Origin: Pseudomonadota bacterium
Lineage (GTDB): Bacteria; Pseudomonadota; Alphaproteobacteria; Ferrovibrionales; Ferrovibrionaceae
Length of the DNA stretch: 23,420 bases
Assembly: GCA_023434425.1 (NCBI GenBank)
Contig: JAEYSS010000237.1
Location: 1 to 23,420 of the forward strand
Direction of reading: 5' to 3'
Below the pieces are notes generated by a model. The model was given only the letters and a program-made list of their open reading frames with translations, did not search any database and was not told the DNA's origin. A program made the translations under genes and the position numbers. This document shows, one piece after another, positions 7,049 through 15,490 of the stretch (the stretch's first letter is position 1; each line of letters begins with the position of its first letter).

Positions 7049-8905
7049 CTAGGCCTTGATTTCAGTGCTGGGCCCGCGACTGTCGAGTTCGGGGCTCGGC
7101 CAGGGCAGCGGTTTTTCCCGGTCGTGGAACCGCAGCGAGCCGACCATGCCGGTGATGGCCAGCGCCTCTTCGAAGATCACCGTCACATCGAGGCGGAAGG
7201 CCGGACCGAATTCGGTTTCGCTGCGCAGGACCAGGTCGAGCTGCTTGCTGCCGACGAAACCGTCGAACTGGATCGGGCCGGTGCTTTCCAGATTGAAGTC
7301 GATGATGAAGCGGGTCTGCTTCTGCTGCTTTTTCGGATCCTTGCGCCGCCGCATGAAGATCTGGATCGGCTCGACCTTGCCGCCGATCATCATCGGCATC
7401 ACCAGGGCCTGCCAGTCGTTGTCGCCCTGGCGCTGGTTGAGCCGGCCGAGGTCGCGGAAATCGTCATCCAGCTTGCGCAGCAGATCGCCCCGGCCGCTCT
7501 GCTCCAGCCTGCGCACCGCCTCCGAGCCGAGCCAGGCCTGCGCATTGCCGACCGCCGCCGCCGCGATGAACTGCAGGGCCGTGGACGCCAGCCGCGCATT
7601 CGGCTGCGGCAGCAGTTCGGTCTGCAGCCGCTGCGCCAGCGCGGGATCGGCGGCGCGGATCGCATCGAGCGTGAGCTGCAGGTTCGGCCAGCCATCCTGC
7701 AGCCGCGTCAGCACGCCGGCCAACGGTGCGGGCGTCAGCTGCGTCGGGGTGGGTGCAGGCGGCCGCGTCACCGATGCCAGTTCAAGGATGAGCCGCGTGC
7801 CGGCCGGCAGGGGCTGCGGCAGGTTCAGCGTCAGCAGGCCCTGCGGCGTCGACACCATCGCCTGGCCACCCTGGCCCTGCCCGGTGACGATGCCCGTCAT
7901 GGTTCCGCCGGTCAAAGCTGTGGCCGGCGAGGCAAGCGGCGATTGAGTTGGCAGCGCGGTGGTCGCCGCCGGCGGCAAACCGGCCGGAACGGCAGCGGGC
8001 AGAACTGACGCCTGCGGCGCGGTCTGTACCGCCGCCTGCACTGGCGCCTGAACGGATGTCGGCGTCGCGACGGATTGCGAAATGCCCGGCAACATCGGCG
8101 TTGCCACCGCAGGCTGGCCAGCGGGCAGCGCCGGCGTTGCAACCGTCTGTGTCGCGACCTGTGGCGTCGCGGTGGCCGGCAGCTGTGGCGACGTGGCCGC
8201 TGCAGCCGGCAGGGCGGCGGGCTGACCCGGAAGCGTCGGCGTACCAGCCGGAGCGGCACTGGGCAGCGTCACGGTCTGCACCACGACCTGCAGCTGGCTG
8301 CCGGCGGGCAGCGCCGCGGTGCCGGCTGTCGTCGCCGGAGTCACCAGCACCGCCTGCAATGTCTGCCCGGCCTGCGGCAGCACCGGTGCGGCGGCGGCCG
8401 TGGCCGGCTGCGGCGGCGAAGCGGCAAGGGCGAGCTGGGCGGCGGTCGGCGGCTGCGCCTGGGCCGGCAGCGGCAAAGCGAGCGCCGCGTTGTTCACGCT
8501 GAGCACGGTGGCCTGCTGCGGATTGGCGGGATTGAGCTGCAGCCTGATCGCGGCATTCAGCGTGGCGAGATTGGCCTGTTCGAATGCCTGCGCCAGATTG
8601 GTCAGGGCCAGCGTGTTGCCCGCCGCGGTGCGCACCAGCAGCGTCATGTTGTCACGCGCCACCACCTGGGCCGCAATCTGGCCGCCCCTGGCCAGTTCGC
8701 GCGCACTGGCGGCGATCTCTGCGCCGTCGCCCTGCAGGACGGCGGCGGGCGAGGACGGCGGCGGCTGTTGCGCTGGCGCGGACGCGCCGCCGCCCGGCGC
8801 TGGCGTGGGTGTGGCTGGTGCGGGTGTGGTGGTGACGGGCGTGCTGCCGCCAGAGCCACCTGGAGTGACCGCCGGCTTGGGCGCAAGGGGGCCGAGATCG
8901 CTCAC
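7049..8905 (-). CDS. FliK-like Ala/Pro/Thr-rich protein, last gene of the flhF operon
   Basis: The 618-aa protein has three parts. Residues 1-50 are Pro/Gly/Thr-rich. The middle (about 150-390) is low-complexity Ala/Pro/Thr/Gln with recurring VATP, LPAG and QTV units. The C-terminus (about 470-600) is an ordered domain: WQALVMPMMIGGKVEPIQIF, then a basic RRRKDPKKQQKQ, then FIIDFNLESTGPIQFDGFV and LDLVLRSE. That domain resembles the hook-length-control (Flg_hook) domain in which a strand pair carries a conserved G-x-[IV]-x-[FV] pattern. A canonical fliK lies elsewhere in the window, so this is a second, divergent member of unknown role, possibly an export-switch or assembly factor. GTG at 8905 is supported by AGAGG upstream. 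It follows flhG by 26 bases. Confidence 0.6.
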   Translation of the reverse strand: MSDLGPLAPKPAVTPGGSGGSTPVTTTPAPATPTPAPGGGASAPAQQPPPSSPAAVLQGDGAEIAASARELARGGQIAAQVVARDNMTLLVRTAAGNTLALTNLAQAFEQANLATLNAAIRLQLNPANPQQATVLSVNNAALALPLPAQAQPPTAAQLALAASPPQPATAAAAPVLPQAGQTLQAVLVTPATTAGTAALPAGSQLQVVVQTVTLPSAAPAGTPTLPGQPAALPAAAATSPQLPATATPQVATQTVATPALPAGQPAVATPMLPGISQSVATPTSVQAPVQAAVQTAPQASVLPAAVPAGLPPAATTALPTQSPLASPATALTGGTMTGIVTGQGQGGQAMVSTPQGLLTLNLPQPLPAGTRLILELASVTRPPAPTPTQLTPAPLAGVLTRLQDGWPNLQLTLDAIRAADPALAQRLQTELLPQPNARLASTALQFIAAAAVGNAQAWLGSEAVRRLEQSGRGDLLRKLDDDFRDLGRLNQRQGDNDWQALVMPMMIGGKVEPIQIFMRRRKDPKKQQKQTRFIIDFNLESTGPIQFDGFVGSKQLDLVLRSETEFGPAFRLDVTVIFEEALAITGMVGSLRFHDREKPLPWPSPELDSRGPSTEIKA

Positions 8906-8931
8906 GCGCCTCTGCGCCCCTTAAGACGACG

Positions 8932-9765
8932 TCAGGGCTGCATCGCGACGGGCGCGCGCAGCAGGCTGTTCATCAGGGCTTCGACATCCTCGGCGGCTTC
9001 GCACATCGGATGCCGGGTCAGCAGCGGCATCTGGTTGCGGATCGCGTCGCGCACCTTGTCGTCGCGGCGGATCACGCCGGCCAGCGGCGGCGAGTATTTC
9101 AGGAAATTCTCCGCCGCCTTGTTCAGCTTGGCATAGGTGCGTTCGCCTTCGCGCGTGGTCGGCGCGATGTTGATGACGACGCGCACATCGGCGTTACGGT
9201 CGGCCATGCGGGTCAGCTTGATATAGGCATAGGCATCGGTGAGCGCGGTCGGCTCGTCGTTGGTCACCACCAGCGTGACTCCGGCAGTGGCCGAAAAGGT
9301 GCGTACGACGGAGTCGACGCCGGCGCCAAGATCGATGATGACGCGGTCGTAGCTTTTCGCCAGCTGCATCAGTTCGTCGCGCACGGCACTCATCGCCGTC
9401 TGGTCCAGCGTGGCGAGCGAGGCCGAGCCCGACTTGCCGGCAATGATATCGAAGCCGGCTTCCGACGGCATGATCGCATCGGCCAGGCTGAAGCGGCCGG
9501 CAATCACGCTGCCGAGGTCGCGGTCCGGCATCAGGCCGAGCTGGATATCCACATTGGCGAGGCCGATATCGCCGTCGAACAGCAGCACGCGCTGACCCTG
9601 GCGCGCGAAGGTGTGCGCCAGCGTGACGGAAAGCCAGGTCTTGCCGACACCGCCCTTGCCCGAAGCGATGGCGATCACGTTCGGCTGCCGCACCGCCGCA
9701 GCAGGATGGCGGACCGGGCGAGCAGGAGAGGACGGCGGAGTCGGCGTCATGGTCATCACGGTCAT
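8932..9765 (-). CDS. flhG: MinD/ParA-type ATPase FlhG
   Basis: A 277-aa ParA-family ATPase. After a Pro-rich N-terminal tail (1-27) comes the deviant Walker A GKGGVGKT (36-43), then the LLFDGDIGLANVDIQLG segment and VIIDLGAG switch region typical of FlhG/YlxH. FlhG limits flagellar number and position by acting on FlhF GTPase and on C-ring assembly. The ATG at 9765 overlaps the flhF stop as ATGA, and AAGG lies 7 bases upstream, so translation is coupled; the open frame beyond 9765 runs inside flhF and is not used. The tail shows no DQAxxLR motif, the segment that stimulates FlhF GTPase in other bacteria. Confidence 0.88.
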   Translation of the reverse strand: MTVMTMTPTPPSSPARPVRHPAAAVRQPNVIAIASGKGGVGKTWLSVTLAHTFARQGQRVLLFDGDIGLANVDIQLGLMPDRDLGSVIAGRFSLADAIMPSEAGFDIIAGKSGSASLATLDQTAMSAVRDELMQLAKSYDRVIIDLGAGVDSVVRTFSATAGVTLVVTNDEPTALTDAYAYIKLTRMADRNADVRVVINIAPTTREGERTYAKLNKAAENFLKYSPPLAGVIRRDDKVRDAIRNQMPLLTRHPMCEAAEDVEALMNSLLRAPVAMQP

Positions 9766-10841
9766 TCGGCGGCCTTCATGGCAGCGGGTTTCTGGGAAAA
9801 GTATGACATGTCTTCGGCGGCATCGACAGCGGGGTTGCGCGCATCGGGATCGGCGAGCAGACGGTGTGCCAGGCCGAGCGGATCGCAGCGTTCGAAACCC
9901 TTGCCGATGAACGAACTGGCGCTGACATCGGCAAATGCCAATCCGCCGAGATCGGCGGCGGCCACCAGCGCACCGAGCCGGCGCGCCGCATCCAGCCGCG
10001 TGCCGACATAGCGCCGCGCGCCCAGCGCCACGGCCTGGGCGGCGATCTCGCCGCATTCGACGGCATCGGTGCCGGCGGCCAGAACGGCGACCGGTTCGGC
10101 ACCGCTGGCCTGGATCAGCGCCTTCAGCGCCGTGCGTTCGGCGGCGTCATGCAGGTTCACACCGGCGGTGTCGATGATCAGCTTGGCGGCGTCGGGCGTC
10201 TGGCCCACGGCATATTGCAGCTCGCGCGCATCGGCGGCTTCGAGGAAGGGCGCACTCATCACGCGGCACAGCGCAGCCAGCTGTTCGCCGGCCGCCGCGC
10301 GGCTGACATCGGTGGAGATCACCTGCACCGGCCGGCGGTCGATCACGCAGCGCGCGGCGAGCTTTGCCGCCACCACGGTCTTGCCGTTGCCCGGCGGGCC
10401 GATCAGGATCAGTGGCCGGTTGTCGGTGCTCAGACCGGGGAAACGATAGGTTTCGTCCAGCGCCTCGGCCAGCGCGCCGACGGCATCGTCGAGCCCGACC
10501 TGCAGCGCCGCCTGGGTCAGGCGTTCGGCGACGCGCGCCGGCACGCCATGCCAGCTCAGCGCGCCGAGGATCAGTTCGCCGACCTGCTGCCGGTCGTCAT
10601 GGCTGGTGAAGTCTTCGTCGGGCACGAACAGCCGGCCGTTGCCCTGGCCGTAGCGCAGCGCCTGCGCTTCCGGCGTGGCGAAATCGTCCTCGCTCGCCTG
10701 CTCGATGGCCGCGGTGATCTCGACGCCGCCGCCATTGCGGTGCGTATAGGTCGACACGATGATCGCCTCGTCGCCAAGCGCCTGGCGCACGAGGTCCATC
10801 GCCTCGGTCATCGTTTCAGCCTGGAAGGTCTTGAGCCGCAT
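9762..10841 (-). CDS. flhF: SRP-type GTPase FlhF
   Basis: The 359-aa protein has the FlhF start MRLKTFQAETMTEAMDLVRQ, a shortened linker, a helical N domain (about 85-135) and an SRP-type G domain. The P-loop is GPPGNGKT (148-155), the second motif D-V-S-R-A-A-A-G-E-Q-L begins at 178, and DTAG lies at 224-227. The G4 motif is TRLD (281-284) in place of the usual TKxD. FlhF marks the cell pole for flagellum assembly and recruits FliF. It sits 14 bases after flhA and overlaps flhG by 4 bases. The degenerate G4 may alter nucleotide specificity or affinity; whether this is general in the lineage I cannot test here. Confidence 0.88.
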   Translation of the reverse strand: MRLKTFQAETMTEAMDLVRQALGDEAIIVSTYTHRNGGGVEITAAIEQASEDDFATPEAQALRYGQGNGRLFVPDEDFTSHDDRQQVGELILGALSWHGVPARVAERLTQAALQVGLDDAVGALAEALDETYRFPGLSTDNRPLILIGPPGNGKTVVAAKLAARCVIDRRPVQVISTDVSRAAAGEQLAALCRVMSAPFLEAADARELQYAVGQTPDAAKLIIDTAGVNLHDAAERTALKALIQASGAEPVAVLAAGTDAVECGEIAAQAVALGARRYVGTRLDAARRLGALVAAADLGGLAFADVSASSFIGKGFERCDPLGLAHRLLADPDARNPAVDAAEDMSYFSQKPAAMKAAE

Positions 10842-10855
10842 CTGTCAGCCCGTCC

Positions 10856-12973
10856 TCAGATCTGCGCAATCGTCCGAAGCTTGGCCTTCGGATGGATTTC
10901 CTGCTGCGACATCACGACGGTGGCCGGCCGGAAACGCTCGATGATCGACCGCACGTAGGGCCGCGCGCTCGGGCTGGTCAGCAGCACCGGCATATGGCCT
11001 TCGGCGGCCAGACGTTCGAAAGTCTGGCGGACCTGGGTGATGAATTCCTGCAGCCGCGACGGCTGCATGCTGAGCTGGCGGTCCTCGCCCTGGCCAACCA
11101 GCGCCTCGGCGAAATTCTGCTCCCATTGCGGCGACAGGGTCACCAGCGGGATGAAGCCGTCCGGGCTGACATTGGCGTTGGAAATCTGGCGTGCCAGGCG
11201 CGAGCGCACATGCTCGGTGATCTGGGTGATGCTCTGGGTGTAACCGGCGGCCTCGGCGATCGCCTCCAGGATGGTGGCGAGGTCGCGGATCGAGATACGC
11301 TCGCTCAGCAGGTTCTGCAGCACGCGCTGCACGCCGTTGACGTTGGTGCGGGTCGGGATCACTTCGGTGACCAGCTTCTCGTTGACCTTCTTCAGTTCGT
11401 CGATCAGCTTCTGCGTCTCGGCGAAGCTGAGCAGGTCGGACATGTTGTCCTTCACCACTTCGGTCAGATGCGTGGTGATCACCGTGCCGGGATCGACCAC
11501 GGTGTAGCCGCGGAACATGGCTTCGTCGCGCATGCTCTCGTCCACCCACATGGCCGGCAGGCCGAAGGTCGGCTCGATGGTTTCCTCGCCGGCCAGCGCG
11601 ATGCGTTCGCCGCGCGGATCCATGGTCAGCAGCATGTTCGGCTTCACCTCGCCGCGCGCCGCCTCCACTTCCTTGACGCGGATCACGTAGGTCGTGCCGG
11701 GCAGCTGCATGTTGTCGAGGATGCGCACGCTGGGCATGATGAAGCCCATGTCGATGGCGATCTGGCGGCGCAGCGCCTTGATCTGGTCGGTCAGGCGGTA
11801 GCCGCGCGCATCGTTGATCAGCGGCAGCAGGCTGAAGCCCAGTTCGAGCCGCAGGTCGTCCATCACCAGCGCATTGGTGACCGGCTCGTCCAGCGGGCTG
11901 AGCGGCGCGGGCGGCGGGGCCGGCGGAATATAGGCGTCGGCAATGACCTTCTGCTCCTGCTGCCAGGCCAGGTAGGCCAGGCCGCCGGTGACCAGCGCCA
12001 GGATGATAAAGGGCAGGAACGGCATGCCCGGGATCAGCGCGAAGGCCGCCGACAGCACCGCCGACATGCCAAGGCCTTTCACCGACGACAGCTGGCGCGA
12101 CAGCGCCTTGTCGGTGGTGCCGGTGACACCGCCCTTCGAGACCATGATACCGGCGGCAACCGAGATGATCAGCGCCGGGATCTGCGCGACCAGGCCGTCA
12201 CCGACCGACAGGATCGAATAGGTGTTGAGCGCGGCGCTGAACGTCAGGCCGTTCTGGATCACGCCGATCAGGATGCCGCCGATCAGGTTGATGAAGGTGA
12301 TCAGCAGGCCGGCAACCGCGTCGCCGCGCACGAATTTCGACGCGCCGTCCATCGAACCGAAGAAGCCGGACTCGTCTTCCAGTTCCTTGCGGCGGGTGCG
12401 GGCGGTGGCCTCATCGATCAGACCCGAGGACAGGTCGGCGTCGATCGCCATCTGCTTGCCGGGCATGGCATCGAGGGTGAAGCGTGCCGACACTTCGGCG
12501 ATGCGGCCGGAACCCTTGGTGATGACGACGAAGTTCACGATCACCAGGATCGCGAATACGATGATACCGATCACCAGGTTGCCGCCCATGACAAACTGGC
12601 CGAAGGCCTCGATCACGTGGCCGGCGGCATCGGTGCCTTCGTGGCCGTGTCCCAGAATGAGCCTGGTCGATGCCAGATTGAGCGACAGCCGCAGCATCGT
12701 GGTGATGAGCAGCACGGTCGGGAAGCTGGAGAATTCGAGCGGCCGGGTGACGAACAGGCAGGTCATCATCACCAGCACGGAGGCGGTGATCGACAGCGCC
12801 AGCGCCACGTCAAGCAACCAGGTCGGCATCGGCAGGATGAGTACCGACAGGATCGCCATGATGCCGAGGGCGAGCATGATGTCGCCATGCTGGCCGATGC
12901 GCAGCCGATCAAACATGCTGCCGCCACCGCCAGACGCGGCGGCCGACGCTTCAGCCGGCATGTTCTCCGCCAT
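10856..12973 (-). CDS. flhA: Flagellar export gate protein FlhA
   Basis: The 705-aa protein is full length for FlhA, the nonameric inner-membrane gate of flagellar type III export. After a soluble tail (1-27), about eight hydrophobic helices occupy residues 30-330. The FHIPEP signature region, SARFTLDAMPGKQMAIDADL, is at 162-181 in the cytoplasmic loop and includes the conserved charged residues for proton coupling. A linker rich in Pro (PPAPPPAPLSPLDEP) leads to the large cytoplasmic domain that docks export chaperones and FliJ. The ATG at 12973 is preceded by GAGGAG and GAGGG. It is 35 bases downstream of flbD and 14 bases upstream of flhF. No flhB, fliP, fliQ or fliR is in the window. Confidence 0.96.
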   Translation of the reverse strand: MAENMPAEASAAASGGGGSMFDRLRIGQHGDIMLALGIMAILSVLILPMPTWLLDVALALSITASVLVMMTCLFVTRPLEFSSFPTVLLITTMLRLSLNLASTRLILGHGHEGTDAAGHVIEAFGQFVMGGNLVIGIIVFAILVIVNFVVITKGSGRIAEVSARFTLDAMPGKQMAIDADLSSGLIDEATARTRRKELEDESGFFGSMDGASKFVRGDAVAGLLITFINLIGGILIGVIQNGLTFSAALNTYSILSVGDGLVAQIPALIISVAAGIMVSKGGVTGTTDKALSRQLSSVKGLGMSAVLSAAFALIPGMPFLPFIILALVTGGLAYLAWQQEQKVIADAYIPPAPPPAPLSPLDEPVTNALVMDDLRLELGFSLLPLINDARGYRLTDQIKALRRQIAIDMGFIMPSVRILDNMQLPGTTYVIRVKEVEAARGEVKPNMLLTMDPRGERIALAGEETIEPTFGLPAMWVDESMRDEAMFRGYTVVDPGTVITTHLTEVVKDNMSDLLSFAETQKLIDELKKVNEKLVTEVIPTRTNVNGVQRVLQNLLSERISIRDLATILEAIAEAAGYTQSITQITEHVRSRLARQISNANVSPDGFIPLVTLSPQWEQNFAEALVGQGEDRQLSMQPSRLQEFITQVRQTFERLAAEGHMPVLLTSPSARPYVRSIIERFRPATVVMSQQEIHPKAKLRTIAQI

Positions 12974-13008
12974 ACCCTCTTCTCCTCAACCCGCGTATCA
13001 GCAGCCGG

Positions 13009-14385
13009 TCAGGCCGTGACGCGCGTGCCCTCATTGGCCGCCGGAACGGCCAGGCCTTCGTCGGAATACTGCTTCAGCTTGTTGCGCAAGGTGCGGATCG
13101 AGATGCCCAGGATCGTCGCCGCATGCGTGCGATTGCCCAGGCAGTGCTTCAGCGTGTCGATGATCAGGTCGCGCTCGACATCGGCCACGGTGCGCCCGAC
13201 CAGGTTGGGTTGCGCGCCGGCCGCATCGCCCCCCGCCTGATCGGCAGCCGGCGCAGTGCCGCGGCCAATGCTATCGGACAGCGCGGTGCCGTCCGGCAGG
13301 CGGATATCGGCCAGTTCGATCTGCGAGCCCAGCGCCAGCAGCACGGCGCGATGCATGGTGTTTTCCAGTTCGCGCACATTGCCGCGCCAGGGTGCCATGC
13401 GCAGCGCCTCGATGGTGGCGGGCGCCAGCGGGCGCTCCGCCACACCGTTGGCGGCGGCGTATTTCTTCACGAAATGCTGCGACAGCATCTCGATATCGGC
13501 CGGGCGGGCACGCAGCGGCGGCAGCCTGATATTCACGACATTGAGGCGGAACAGCAGATCTTCGCGGAAGGTGCCGCGCGCCACTTCGTCGGCCAGGTTG
13601 CGGTTCGAGGTGGCGATCACGCGGATATCGACCTTGACCGGCTTGCTGCCGCCGATGCGGTCGATCTCGCGTTCCTGGATGGCGCGCAGCAGCTTGGCCT
13701 GCAGGCGCACATCCATCTCGCTGATTTCATCCAGCAGCAGCGTACCGCCGTTGGCTTCCTCGAACTTGCCCAGCCGGCGCGCGACGGCGCCGGTGAAGGC
13801 GCCCTTTTCATGGCCGAACAGTTCGGATTCCAGCAGCGTATCCGGAATGGCGGCGCAGTTGACCGACACGAAGGGACGATCGGCGCGCGGCGACTTCATA
13901 TGGATGAAGCGCGCCATCACTTCCTTGCCGGTGCCGCTTTCGCCGGTGATCATCACCGAGGCCGGGCTCGGCGCGATCTGCTCGGCCAGCTTCACGACCT
14001 GGCCCATCGCCGGGTCGCGGAACAGCATCTGGTGGCTTTCCTCGGCCACCGCTTCCAGCACGGCCGCGATCAGGTCGGCTTCCGGCGGCAGCGGCAGGTA
14101 TTCCTTGGCGCCGGCCCGGATGGCGGCGACGGCGGCGCGCGCATCGTTGCCGATGCCGCAGGCCACCACGGGCAGGTTGATGCGTTCAGCTTTCAGGCTG
14201 TCGACCAGCAGCTTAACATCGAGGCTGACGTCGATCATGGCGAGGTCCGCGCCGCGCCCGCCGCGCAGCGTGTTCAGACCCTGCTCGATATCCTCGACCT
14301 GGATGACCTTGGCGCCGCGCTGCAGCGCGATGCGTGTTGCCGCACCGATCTGCCCATTCAGCGTTCCAAAGATGATCAGCCGCAT
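13009..14385 (-). CDS. flbD: Sigma-54-dependent flagellar regulator FlbD
   Basis: The 458-aa protein has an N-terminal receiver-like domain (1-115), a sigma-54 AAA+ domain (about 122-350) and a Fis-type helix-turn-helix (about 395-440, ending HAATILGISIRTLRNKLKQY). AAA+ signatures are GESGTGKE (148-155), GAFTGA (195-200) and GGTLLLDE (213-220). The start MRLIIFGTLNGQIG and receiver segment GADLAMIDVSLD match FlbD, which in Caulobacter activates late flagellar operons from ftr enhancers and represses fliF. The receiver keeps D52 but lacks the acidic pair of ordinary receivers, so control by a partner protein rather than by phosphorylation is likely. It sits between fliN (58 bases) and flhA (35 bases). 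Confidence 0.92.
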   Translation of the reverse strand: MRLIIFGTLNGQIGAATRIALQRGAKVIQVEDIEQGLNTLRGGRGADLAMIDVSLDVKLLVDSLKAERINLPVVACGIGNDARAAVAAIRAGAKEYLPLPPEADLIAAVLEAVAEESHQMLFRDPAMGQVVKLAEQIAPSPASVMITGESGTGKEVMARFIHMKSPRADRPFVSVNCAAIPDTLLESELFGHEKGAFTGAVARRLGKFEEANGGTLLLDEISEMDVRLQAKLLRAIQEREIDRIGGSKPVKVDIRVIATSNRNLADEVARGTFREDLLFRLNVVNIRLPPLRARPADIEMLSQHFVKKYAAANGVAERPLAPATIEALRMAPWRGNVRELENTMHRAVLLALGSQIELADIRLPDGTALSDSIGRGTAPAADQAGGDAAGAQPNLVGRTVADVERDLIIDTLKHCLGNRTHAATILGISIRTLRNKLKQYSDEGLAVPAANEGTRVTA

Positions 14386-14443
14386 AATCCGCCCCAGCTT
14401 CCCGCTTTAATCGAAATGTCCAACTGCAACCCGGCGACGCGCA

Positions 14444-14779
14444 TCACCCGCCGCGCCCGCCCTTGATGATTTCCGTCATGGTCACGCCCAGGCGGTCTTC
14501 CACCACCACCACCTCGCCGCGCGCCACCAGCCGGTTGTTCACATAGATGTCGATCGCCTCGCCGACCTTGCGGTCGAGTTCCACCACCGCGCCGCGGCCG
14601 AGTTTCAGCAGCTGGCTGACCTGCATATTGGCCTTGCCCAGCACGGCCGAGACATGCACCGGAATGTCGAACACGGCCTGCAGATCCGCCGCGGTCCGTG
14701 CCGCATCGGGATCGTCCTCGGCCATCATCCCGTCGCCCTGGCCGAGATCCTTCAGTTCGAGATCGTCACTGTCCGCCAT
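14444..14779 (-). CDS. fliN: Flagellar motor switch protein FliN
   Basis: The 111-aa protein has an acidic, disordered N-terminus (1-30) and a single SpoA/FliMN_C domain (about 33-107). Recognisable segments are DIPVHVSAVLGKANM, LLKLGRGAVVELD, and the hinge AIDIYVNNRLVARGEVVVVEDRLGV ending TEII. FliN forms the bottom of the cytoplasmic C-ring, binds FliH and takes part in switching rotation. It is 22 bases downstream of fliH. FliM, its usual partner, is not encoded in the window. Confidence 0.94.
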   Translation of the reverse strand: MADSDDLELKDLGQGDGMMAEDDPDAARTAADLQAVFDIPVHVSAVLGKANMQVSQLLKLGRGAVVELDRKVGEAIDIYVNNRLVARGEVVVVEDRLGVTMTEIIKGGRGG

Positions 14780-14801
14780 ACTCGCTCACTCCCCGCCGCG
14801 G

Positions 14802-15455
14802 CTATTCGCCGGGCTCCGCCAGCTGCGCCTGCAGCCCGGCCAGATACCGTTCGACCGCCTGGTCGACTTCGTGTTCCAGCGCCGTCTGGCGCCGTTCGGC
14901 CGAACCGTCGGCCCAGTTGATGCGGCAATCGGTCAGCGCCATCGTCTCGTCGGGCACCAGCGCCACCTTGCCACCGAAGCCCGACTGCGCCACCAGCTGG
15001 TCGATCTTGGCATCCAGCTGCTGCACCACCGGTTCAGCGGCGCGGATGACCAGACGCGGTTCGTCGCGCATGTCGTCCATGCAGCGCAGCACCAGCGCTT
15101 CCACCTGGTCGAGCGGCTGGCGCTCGATCAGACGGCCGGCCAGCTTGCGTGCGATGGCAACGGCCAGCTCGGTCGCCTCGGCGCTGGCAGCCACACGGGC
15201 ATGTTCCTGGCCGACGGCAATGGCCCGCAGCTGCTGCGCAATTGTGCGCAGCGCCTGCTCCAGATTCTGCTGATGCTCGCCATAAGCTGCCTGGCGACCT
15301 GCCGCCTCGCCCTCGGCGAAGGCCGCGACCCTGGCGGCTTCGACCTCGTCGGCGGAGAATTTCGGCGGCGGCGCCTTGGGCGCGTAATTCCGCTCCACCT
15401 TCGGGCGACTGCCGTCGAAGGGTACGTCGAAAAGGAATTTCGCCTTGCTTGCCAT
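14802..15455 (-). CDS. fliH: Flagellar assembly protein FliH
   Basis: The 217-aa protein begins MASKAKFLFDVPFD, continues with a Pro-rich segment, then a long Ala/Glu-rich helix (about 35-90) with small-residue spacing, and ends in a folded domain (about 100-210) with the DPRL-like segment DEPRLVIRAAEP and a WADGSAERR turn. This is the FliH/HrpE/YscL architecture: a homodimer that binds FliI and tethers it to FliN in the C-ring. Position between fliG and fliN supports the call. The family is weakly conserved, so the assignment depends on both pattern and context. Confidence 0.88.
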   Translation of the reverse strand: MASKAKFLFDVPFDGSRPKVERNYAPKAPPPKFSADEVEAARVAAFAEGEAAGRQAAYGEHQQNLEQALRTIAQQLRAIAVGQEHARVAASAEATELAVAIARKLAGRLIERQPLDQVEALVLRCMDDMRDEPRLVIRAAEPVVQQLDAKIDQLVAQSGFGGKVALVPDETMALTDCRINWADGSAERRQTALEHEVDQAVERYLAGLQAQLAEPGE

Positions 15456-15490
15456 CGCGATTTACGCCGCGTCCTTGTAATACATGGGCC

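Noticed and set aside
7740..8860. The repetitive GC-rich tract as a DNA repeat or CRISPR-like array
   Set aside because: It is irregular coding low complexity (Ala/Pro/Thr/Gln) within the FliK-like gene; there is no constant repeat-spacer period.
10892..13240. A 782-codon open frame on the + strand opposite flhA
   Set aside because: Antisense shadow of flhA and the end of flbD caused by high-GC third positions; composition is His/Gln/Arg/Asp-rich and low-sense, with no recognisable domain.
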